Source: Ceratodon purpureus (taxonomy: Eukaryota > Streptophyta > Bryopsida > Pseudoditrichales > Ditrichaceae). From it: DNA of 64,000 bases. A program made the position numbers and the translations under genes. Every line of letters begins with the position of its first letter. The first letter of the stretch is position 1. The notes under the pieces are model-generated. The model did no database searches. It was not told where the DNA came from and saw only the letters and a list, made by a program, of their open reading frames with translations. Below are positions 48,025 to 56,197 of the stretch, piece by piece. The stretch lies in contig CM026426.1 in assembly GCA_014871385.1 (NCBI GenBank), positions 1,275,544-1,339,543 on the forward strand, read 5' to 3'.

Positions 48025-48780
48025 TTGTTTAACGCGGTTTTTAACGCGGTTTAACGCAGTTTAATGTGGACAGTTTTTTTGACGCAAAAATGGCAAAAAG
48101 GTCACGGACGTTGCATTGGTTTGACGTGCTGCGTCAACCTTATGTTAAACCGTTTAACAGGAGTTGACGTTATGTTAAAAGTGACGCAAACACAGATTAT
48201 GGAAGTTACCCAGGGTAAGTAACTTTGAGAGTAAGTTTTTTGCCACGTGAGCAGTTCCTTCCTTTTTGCATTCCACGTTGCATGTGACATGGACATTTCC
48301 CAATGTTAATTAATTCCAGGTCAGATATGACGTGGGCAAGGCTCCGTAGTCCTGATGGATGAAAAAAATTCTGATGTGGCATGGAAATCTGACGTGTCAT
48401 TTAGGTTTTCAATGGCCTAGATTGTGACAAGTGGAGTGATCGTGGATTGAAGATATATTTTTGCATCAAATTTGGGATTTGTATTATTTTGTGTTTATGT
48501 AAACGCAGTGTGAGGTGTTTTGGAAGTGCGTCTTGGACGTTAACTTTGACACTGTTTGATGCTGATAAACACATGTACCATTTATTTTAACGCGTTTACG
48601 GAAACGTCTTTAGACGTAGGATGATGTTTGCCATGTCAATAGTGACGCATTCAATTTGAATTTTTTGTCAAAAGAAACACAATGTAGTGTTCAACTTGAC
48701 GCTGATAAACACATATGTCACATATTTTAACGCGTTTCGGAAAACGTTTTTAGACGTAGGATGACGTAATGTAAGGGGTT
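48025..48780. repeat. TTAACGCG/GACGC-rich degenerate repeats with a 140-bp direct repeat
   Basis: TTAACGCGGTT-type units occur in tandem near 48025-48065; a palindrome TTGACG-TGCTG-CGTCAA lies near 48120-48137. The phrase GCTGATAAACACAT, then ATTTTAACGCGTTT and TTTAGACGTAGGATGA, occurs at about 48561-48630 and again at 48701-48765, a spacing of 140 bp. No ORF. Possibly subterminal DNA of an unidentified transposon. Confidence 0.65.
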
Positions 48781-48799
48781 GCTCATGCTGGATCCTCCT

Positions 48800-49600
48800 T
48801 AATCTACACACCCCACATCACTGTGCTCACGGTGAGTTCATAGCAACACATCATTCAAGGAACAAGGGAAGAATGGAGACAAGAAGAAGATGGAGAACAA
48901 AAATAAAGTTAGGAGAAACCCCAACCCCCCTTCCCCCCCGGATTTTATTGAAGTACCTTTCAGTTTATAGGTCGCCATTACTCCATCCTTAATTGGATTA
49001 AGGCGTGCCTTAGCTTTTTGGAAAGCTAATTTGATTGTGCATCTACCCTCAAAATCTCAAGATCATAAGATCAAAATTCAAAGACTGATTGCTAAAAATC
49101 CGAGACCCTTCCTCCAGCCGCACTCCTTTGACAACCCCAACTTCGGTAGGCGATATCTCACTCCCTATAACTTAGAATTGGACGTGCTTACTACCATTGG
49201 AAAGCTCTACAAGAGATCTACAACTCTTTCAAATCTCAATCTACTTGAACAAGAAACGAGGGATTGATAGGGAAAACAATGGGAGACACTCTATGGAGTA
49301 AGAAGAAAACACAAAAAGCTTGAAAACAAGCTCTCAAGTACAAGATAAGAAGCTGCCGAAGTGGCGGCTCACCCTAACCCTAAACCTAGGCTTAAAGCCC
49401 TTATCAGGGTTTTCTATGCCGTCGGGTCGTGACTTTTCCGTCGCAACGTCCGAATGGATCGTGACGGGGGTCCTCCGACGTCACAATAGGGGTCAGCGTA
49501 GGGTCCTTTAGGTCCTGCGAGTAGCGTGGGTAAAAGAGTTACTCGGCCCCGTTACGTGGCGTCCTACTTGGAATTGCAGTGGCCCCAGACGGTGACGTGG
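48800..49600. other. Spacer, no gene recognised
   Basis: A purine-rich AAGAAGATGG stretch and a poly-C run (about 48920-48940) precede sequence with short ORFs only (49031-49267, 49320-49511). CACCCTAACCCTAAACC near 49370 is a two-unit telomere-like stretch. From about 49,400 GC content rises toward the CGGAC-rich interval. Confidence 0.45.
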
Positions 49601-49619
49601 ATGTGCGGAGGAGTTCCGA

Positions 49620-49895
49620 CGGCGGAGTCGGGCGGACAGAGACGGGCAACCGATTTAGGGTTCAGGGGCGGACGTGTTTAGGCCTGGCGGACGATTGAGG
49701 AGGAACACGACCGTTGATTGCCGGGGAAGTCCGCGAGTGGGCCGGACTGGTAGGCGGACATGGCTCGGACGGGCCTGTAGGCGGGCATAATGCGTATCCG
49801 GGTGGGCGGACTTGATGCCGATCGTATTGCGGACGGAGGCTTTCGGACCGGGCGGACGCGATGTGAACAAACACATACAGGGTGGTCCGCGATGC
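49620..49895. repeat. CGGAC-rich interval 1
   Basis: About ten CGGAC (plus strand) and two GTCCG within 275 bp, mostly as GCGGAC or TCGGAC. The phrases CGGACGATTGAGG, GGACTGGTAGGCGG and GTGGGCGGACTTGATG have close counterparts in interval 2. It lies 3' of the RING gene A. Counts are by eye. Confidence 0.8.
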
Positions 49896-50288
49896 TGTGG
49901 TTGGGAACATATTGTCTTCAATTTTCACACAGCTCAACTGCTTCACGAGCAAATATGAAATTCGAACCATCCGACACTACTGAAGTGACACACTGACCAA
50001 CTACTTCTCATACCGATATTGAATTCCATCAGATTATATATTGTAATCGAGATGTATCCATTAAAACATGGCTGTCTTGGTAGAAGTTTAGTCAGTGAAA
50101 GAGTATAGCTCTGAAAGTTCCTTATAAAAAACAGGACTTCCTTGATAGTAGCTTAGTTATCAAACGAGTATAGGTCCGAAAATTCCTTACAAACAGTCTC
50201 TGATCAAAGTTTTCCTGGTTCAGATGCACAGTTGGGAGTTTAAAAAAGGTAAAGTGTCTAAGCTACTGTAAGAAAATTCACTGCGTAG

Positions 50289-50567
50289 TCACAATGCAAT
50301 CCATTCCGTCGCTGAGATACAGTCGCAGTCTTCCAAGAAATCGGAGGTGGAAAACACTATTTTGATTTCCGGCGGCATGTAGAGGTCGACTTGTCCTTGC
50401 GCGCATAATTCCACCCTCCAATGTCCAAGTTCAAATGCTTGCGCCTCTTTTCTCCCTCTCCAGTATCCCTCAAAAAAAAATTGCTTATCAGATGCAAGAT
50501 ACCGACGCATAAGTCGGAAGTATTTCATATTCGGTTCCATAACGGATTCAGCAATACTGGAAATCAA
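50289..50567 (-). CDS. Second ORF overlapping the end of RING gene A
   Basis: A 92-codon frame overlapping the end of gene A by 20 bp in another frame. Its translation (FFFEGYWRGRKEAQAFELGHWRVEL ... YMPPEIKIVFSTSDFLEDCDCIS) has real-protein composition, and follows the RING finger where the related gene at 56-59 kb has a long conserved tail. It is therefore probably the C-terminal tail of gene A, reached by an unrecognised intron or a frameshift. Its own start codon is an ATG within the overlap. Confidence 0.4.
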   Translation of the reverse strand: MISSIAESVMEPNMKYFRLMRRYLASDKQFFFEGYWRGRKEAQAFELGHWRVELCAQGQVDLYMPPEIKIVFSTSDFLEDCDCISATEWIAL

Positions 50568-51678
50568 TGCACATGCGCGACATTGACGTACCTTTGCACT
50601 TGAAAAAGCCGAAGCTGTTCAACCAGTTCTCTGCAAAATGCTCCCCGCATCTTGCACAGTTCTGACCAAGCGAAGTCCGCACTGCAGCGCACCACGGGTG
50701 GTATGGGCAAGCGCACGACGCAGTCACGAGGTCCATCGCCGGAAACCCTTGGTTACAAAGGGAGCAACCTTGCACTGTAAGGGTAATTGAGTCGATGTTC
50801 TGAGTGGGCGCTGCGATTCGAGGACTGGGGGCACGGAACATTGATGAAGACGACCATATCTGAAGCTGGCGGAGATTTTCTTTCAAGCCCCTCACCTTGT
50901 CCCTTGCATCCTGCTTTGCTGAAGACAGGCGTTTCTCATCCTCGATGGCCACCGCAAGATCCCTCTCCGACGTTTCACTTAAATCCTCCTTCATACGTTG
51001 CACTTCCTCCCCAGCCTCCAAGATTCTCTGTTCTTCGCCGTGGATTTCGTCCTCGAAGAACCTCAGGAATGTTTCATCAGCAGAGCCTTCGACGACGGAC
51101 TTCATCGCCCCCCACTTCTGCAGTTTCGCCTCGGAGGAGTCCATAGTCTCCTCAATGCACCTCAGCTTGATCTGAAGCTTGTACCTGTCCATATCCGTGA
51201 GCGGTGGCTTGGCCGTCTGCCTCAGAAGCGCAGCCCGTTCGTGTGCAACACTATGGGCTGCCACGGCTGTCTCGAAGTCCTTCTCAGCGTCCGCAATCTC
51301 GGCTTCCAGGCCCTTGCAGACGATTTCGACGTAGGTGGCATTCCGGTCAGGGGTGCGATACAGGACTGTGAGTTCGTCTCCGCTCTTGATTTTCTTACCC
51401 CTCCAGCGATCCTCCGCATACTTTGCCCAGTTCATTGGGTAGCGATGGCAAACCTCCGAAACGACCGCTCTCGCGAAGCTCTCCGGGAGGAACAAACCAG
51501 CAGGAAGCTCGGGAATTTGAGAGATTGCTGGGTACAGCTCCAACACTCTCGCCTTGACCTCTCCTGATTTCGCTCCGTCGAAGAGATATCCCTTCCCAGG
51601 AACCCTCTCTCCGAATATGGACCTTAGGCTCCTCATTGCTGACATGGTTGCAGTCGAAGGCGGGGTCCAAACCTGCAT
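50548..51678 (-). CDS. Coiled-coil protein with C-terminal RING-like zinc finger (gene A)
   Basis: About 376 residues from the first in-frame ATG (51678; MSAM at 51645 is an alternative). The N-terminal 130 residues form a mixed domain (IFGERVPGKGYLFDG, PESFARAVVSEVCHRYP). Residues about 130-275 are charged and heptad-like, with 'EEQRILEAGEEVQRMKEDL', and probably coiled. The C-terminus has CSLC, then SCACPYHPWC, then CARC: a RING-like ligand order with Cys where RING-H2 has His in the fourth position. RING fingers usually recruit E2 ubiquitin-conjugating enzymes, so an E3 ligase role is possible but not shown. The finger and following NSFGFF align by eye with gene C (CIVC ... HGFHPYC ... CPIC ... 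LTFGLRDFMP). A CAAAG/GTACGT splice-like site at 50592 lies at the end of the finger region. Confidence 0.7.
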   Translation of the reverse strand: MQVWTPPSTATMSAMRSLRSIFGERVPGKGYLFDGAKSGEVKARVLELYPAISQIPELPAGLFLPESFARAVVSEVCHRYPMNWAKYAEDRWRGKKIKSGDELTVLYRTPDRNATYVEIVCKGLEAEIADAEKDFETAVAAHSVAHERAALLRQTAKPPLTDMDRYKLQIKLRCIEETMDSSEAKLQKWGAMKSVVEGSADETFLRFFEDEIHGEEQRILEAGEEVQRMKEDLSETSERDLAVAIEDEKRLSSAKQDARDKVRGLKENLRQLQIWSSSSMFRAPSPRIAAPTQNIDSITLTVQGCSLCNQGFPAMDLVTASCACPYHPWCAAVRTSLGQNCARCGEHFAENWLNSFGFFKCKGTSMSRMCIDFQYC

Positions 51679-52384
51679 TTGGCAACCCAACCTTCACGTG
51701 AAAGTAATTCTCCTTCCTAACTTCTCCCATTCTGACCCCTCTCACTCGCAACAGGTATATCCCTCCTCTTTGATCGGACCCTTGCAACCTCAGACCAGCG
51801 AACTACAAGTTGGAACCAGAATGCAATGGCGACTCCACCTAAAACTCTCAGCGATGGCGTGGATTGAATGGAACTGCCCTGGCCATGGCTACCCCTACAG
51901 GCAGCCGCCATATTTAACGCCAAGGTGGTCATCTCATTATGGTGATTTGAGGGGTTGAGTTCGGATTGGCGACTGTGACTTGACAACATACCTTTCAGGA
52001 CTTCCTGTCTTCATACTCCTCCTTCAACACTCAGTGTATCCAAGTAGGCTCCATCATTGCAACATGAATATGGTGTTTCAAATGTCCTGTAGGCTGTGGG
52101 TAATAGACGGTTTAATAGATGGATCAACACGAAATTCATTGCATTCAAAAAAATCTATGCACCTTGTAATTCTACTGAAGTGTCACACCGATCAACTCTC
52201 GTGTTTGTAAGTTCTATTGGGAATTTTCGTTCATGAGTTGGTCACAGTTTGAATTTCACGTTGTTGAAGAGGATTTGTGACATTGTCTCTGCCTAAGCAC
52301 GGGACACGAGCCGTATTTCTCGGCCAGTCGTCCGGTCTTTCCGACATTCCTCGTCGCCAGGTTTGAAGATCGAAGTGGTTTAAT

Positions 52385-52670
52385 GTAGCGGACGATTGAG
52401 GCCGGACAGGCGGATGCGGATCGGGGTTTAGAGTCGAAAGGCAATGATATGCGGACGCGGCTGGGGCGGACTGGTAAGCGGGCATGATTCGGACGCCAAT
52501 AAGACGGATCGGAGAGCGGGCACAACGAGTACGCGGAGTGGGCGGACTAGATGTCGGACAGTGGTCACTGCGGGAGGGTGTCGGATCGCACGGATTCGAG
52601 GTGAACGGGCACCATCCGCGGGTGCAGTGGGCAAGGGGGTGGTCCGCGTCGCCGGACCATTTTCAGAGGG
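52385..52670. repeat. CGGAC-rich interval 2
   Basis: About eight CGGAC and two GTCCG in 285 bp, about 0.7 kb upstream of gene A. Several phrases match interval 1: CGGACGATTGAGG, GGACTGGTAAGCGGGCATGA and GTGGGCGGACTAGATGTCGG. The two intervals therefore look homologous, not merely similar in composition. Confidence 0.8.
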
Positions 52671-52959
52671 TCCGGCGTGGAATAGACGTTGGGTGTTTAG
52701 GGCTCTGGTCCCAATATTGTGGAATTACAATCACTCTATCATGGCTTCGGGGTCAGGAATGTGACAAACAAACTCTATTTACAAATTGATCTGTTCAGAG
52801 TCGGTACATGACCTCCTATGCGCCTAACCTGGGCAAATGCAAACTCGGACCCTGGTGTTCAGAATGATATAGTTATATTCAAATTGTCAGACCACTAAGA
52901 AGCGGTACCTGTGCGTTGGACAAAACGTTTCTAAGGAGTTTTGCATACTCACATGTGAT

Positions 52960-54770
52960 TTATGAATGGGTGTCCCGGAAACACATATTCGGTGTTTGCA
53001 GATTGTAAGGTGGTAACTTCAACGTCTTCACGACGTGTGTGACGGTTTGTCTAGCAGCCGGGTTGATCTGGGTCATTTCGTCTAAACCCTGCTCAAAGCG
53101 CATCTTAACCCCGTTAGGATCGCAGTTCTGCTTAAATAGAACCAATGTCGAGTCGGAGTTGTAAATCTGCCTTGCGAGTACTCCAACGCTATAGGACTCT
53201 GATTTGTACGTGTGAGGGTGCTGCTTTGCCATGCGACGTGGGGATTGGGATGAGCATCTAGAGCCATGCATATGGAACAACTCCGGAGCGGCACAACTGT
53301 ACATTTCCATGTGCTTCTTTATCGCGTCTTCGCTCTGTACTCCGTAGTACGAAGGGGCCGATTCGGGCATGAAAGAAGCCATTCCCCAGTCACATATACC
53401 TATGAAAATAGCTCCGTCGCGGTTTGTTGGAAAGTGGAGCATGACATTGTTAGGGTGTAGGTCGCAGTGTAGCACTTCCTCGCCGTGTACCACATCCACA
53501 ATGCACATGAGAGCCAAGGCCAAGTGAGCTCGATTTTTTCGGTAAACGACCAGCTTCTTCCGGGCCTCGAAGTCCAGACCTGCGTCTTTGAGGAGTTCCA
53601 TTTCATGGGTTTCCCTAAATTTCAAATCGAACGCACGCATGTTCTTCAACGAGCCTCCGTTCCACCATAGCGAGTACGACTCTAACGTCTTCCGGTTTAG
53701 GTATTGCAGCTTAATCACACCAGGGTGATCAACTGGACATGACATTGCCTCGATAGAGCGTTGATCGCGACTTGTCTTGAAGTCAGTCACCTTCATCGTC
53801 TTCCCTGCAAAATGAAGCCACTCCGAGATGAAACATGCCTCTGCAATTCGCACCCTTCGCACGATTCCAAACGAACCCTGAAAACTATTTTCGTCTACGG
53901 GGATGGCGTAAGAACCCTTTGGTAGCCACTTCAGACCGTTTCTGTCCCGAGAAGCGATGTCGTCGGCCAGAGCTCTCCCGACAAACTTCGGCAGTGTAGT
54001 CCTTCCCTTCCCCTTCGCGAGGATAGCACCTCTTTTCCAATTCTCCAGCTTCTGTAGGAGCTCGGAGTTTCCCCCACTACGTCCCGAACCAGGTCCACAC
54101 AACATTTAAATGGCACTGTCGAATTGAACAATGCCTCCTGCACCTGTTCCTTGATCCACTGTCCCCAATTGCTCTTCCCTCTATCCTCCTGGAACTCATC
54201 CCCCGCCATGCCCTCCTGCAGTAGTAACCTCAGAGCATTCGAAGCTTTCTCGAGTCCCGCCGGACCATCATTCAAGAATGTACTCTCCAAGTATGGCATG
54301 TCGTGGCTTGCAAACCAGTCCAGGATTATCTTTCTACAGCAAAGCCTAGCCTCCGTGGAATGCTGGTCACACGCGGCTACCTTCTTCCGATGCTTGTGCT
54401 TCCTAACCTCAGAACCGGACGCGGTCGACACTGACTCCGTTCCTTGCGACCCCCCTGCCCGCTTACTTCCCCTACGCTCTTCAGTAGACGGCGGACACTC
54501 GTCGGACGGTGCCGATGTCCACAATACCCTAGGTAGTGGTTTAGGTGGCGGGACGATTTCCATGGCGGGTGCTTGTACTCCGCTAGAACTTCCCGAGTTC
54601 GCTGGACCAGACCTAGTGCCTTGGCTGCCGATGTTTTCCGCGGCGTGGCTCCCTATCGCACCGTGTCGCCCCCCAGATCCATGGGTTGCACGAGAGCCGT
54701 GACTCCGGGAACCATGGCCACCCCGCGTTCCCCGCGCTCTCTGCAAGTGGCCTCCTCCGAGGTTTTCCAT
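52960..54770 (-). CDS. Protein kinase with N-terminal disordered region; apparent frameshift (gene B)
   Basis: The 381-codon frame ending at 52960 is a protein kinase: Gly-rich loop SFQGSFGIV (ORF residues 74-82), ATP lysine in AGKTMKV (Lys102), catalytic loop HCDLHPNNV (Asp215, Asn220), metal-binding DWG in place of DFG (Asp239) and the CAAPE motif (273-275). All catalytic residues are present, so activity is plausible. It has no membrane segment. Upstream, in another frame, 54770-54070 encodes a Gly/Arg/Ser-rich region, a basic stretch (RKHKHRKK) and a helical domain (RLCCRKIILDWFASHDMPYLES ... WGQWIKEQVQEALF). The two frames meet at a run of five G (complement of 54071-54075); one extra base there would make a single protein. 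Start uncertain: ATG 54770 or an upstream exon near 54888. Confidence 0.72.
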
Positions 54771-55239
54771 CGGGGTGAATTCTTGATTAAACCTGGTTCT
54801 CTCTCCGCCACGCCCCCCGCCCACCCCGAGTGCTCCGGTGGGGCTCCCGTCAGATCGCCATTCCTGATGTATTCATCCACTCTCGTTTGCCATGGTACCC
54901 TGGAAAAGAAGAAAACAGAACAATCAGCAATTGGTTTTTCGGTAGGCGAGTCAGTTCAGAACCCTGATATAAATTAGCAAGGGTTTGTCTCTGAAATCGG
55001 TCCCGTGCTCTACTGACCCTCCGGACCCGCGCACTGCCGCTGTCCCGACGGACGCAACAGAGTCTCGGATCCCAACAAGAGGCCTAGAGAGGATGGGAAA
55101 GTGAGCGGAAAATAAAGGGACACCTTTATATAGGAGACGAGGAAGATCATTGATCTGGGAAGATAACTGATTGCTTGGCGATCACCCTTGGAAGGGATCG
55201 GTCGGGTGGCAGACGTAGGATCTAGGCCTGTGAGCGAAT

Positions 55240-55495
55240 TAGAGTTAGCGGGTTGGTCGGATTGCACAGTCGGACTTGGCGGACTGTGAATGCGGACGAG
55301 GCGGGTCGTCGGACGGGGGGGTTGCTATGTCCGCATGGGATCGCGATCTTATGATGCGAGCGGATGGGTCGATCGGTGATTGCACCACGCGTACTCGGAT
55401 GCATGGGCGGACTCGGACCCGGATGCACGGGCGGATTCGGACTCGGACGCATGGGCGGACTCAGACTCGGTCGCATGCGCGGACTGAAGGGATGA
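55240..55495. repeat. CGGAC-rich interval 3
   Basis: About ten CGGAC and one GTCCG in 255 bp, about 0.4 kb upstream of gene B. The 3' half is a degenerate 20-25-bp tandem array of GGATGCATGGGCGGACTC-type units (about 55395-55480). Confidence 0.85.
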
Positions 55496-55663
55496 TACTC
55501 TTTATACTCTTTATATCCAGACTTACGCGTTGGTGACTCTAGGTGAGTCTTCGGGAAAGGAAAAAGCCAAATGAAGTTATGTTTATGCAATGGTTACTAT
55601 ACTTATGAAAGAAAATAAAACATTGTTCATGGTTATCACTCTATACAGTTCTAGGAGTTTATC

Positions 55664-56197
55664 TCACTCCGAATCGTCTAATTGCAATGTATCACCTAAT
55701 CCGGACGCTGCACTATTGTGGCCAGGTTGCGTTGGGCCCTCGGACGGCGGAATCGGCGGTGTCGGGACTCTGGAGGGAGGTGCCGACTGGCTTGGGTTCA
55801 AACGGGTTCGTGACGCGTTCCTCGTGGAAGTCCCCGGCGGTGTCGCGCTCCTTGGTGTGGCCCTTGAAGTTCCTGAAGTCGAAGCACCACTCGATAACAA
55901 GCGTTGACGACATGATGGCTCCTTCGGCTTGGGCCTCGGTCCTTTCTTATTCAGCCACTTCTTGGTAGCGGGGAGAATTTTGCATAACAATTCTTCTAAA
56001 GCGAGAATCTCTAGCCGCATCGTGTGGTAACCCTGTTCGTAAACCATCTCCTGCGTACTGTTAGCATCCCTATTCCAGTTCGGAAATCCTGCCAATACGT
56101 CGGAAGGTGTCGCAGGCAATCCTTGTGAATTCACTGGATTTGGATTCTCCCCTGGAACTAGCTGGCCCTTTCTACGGTCCCAGTAGTGTTTGCACAT
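55664..56197 (-). CDS. C-terminal continuation of gene C in another frame
   Basis: A 177-codon frame beginning at ATG 56197, overlapping the last 40 bases of gene C. It starts MCKHYWDRRKGQLVPGE, continues with a helical segment (YEQGYHTMRLEILALEELLCKI) and ends in a Ser/Pro/Thr-rich tail with LDDSE. It directly follows the GIRQYFTR of gene C and reads like its natural extension (FTR then MCKHYW), requiring a shift of one base or a splice. It could also be an independent small gene. Confidence 0.45.
   Translation of the reverse strand: MCKHYWDRRKGQLVPGENPNPVNSQGLPATPSDVLAGFPNWNRDANSTQEMVYEQGYHTMRLEILALEELLCKILPATKKWLNKKGPRPKPKEPSCRQRLLSSGASTSGTSRATPRSATPPGTSTRNASRTRLNPSQSAPPSRVPTPPIPPSEGPTQPGHNSAASGLGDTLQLDDSE

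Noticed and set aside
50557-50591. 35-nt intron joining gene A to the ORF at 50289-50567
   Set aside because: Far shorter than normal plant introns, and the phases do not fit (a stop follows soon after).
54124-54702. 192-codon plus-strand ORF opposite gene B
   Set aside because: Antisense shadow of the Gly/Ser/Arg-rich N-terminal region; no domain.
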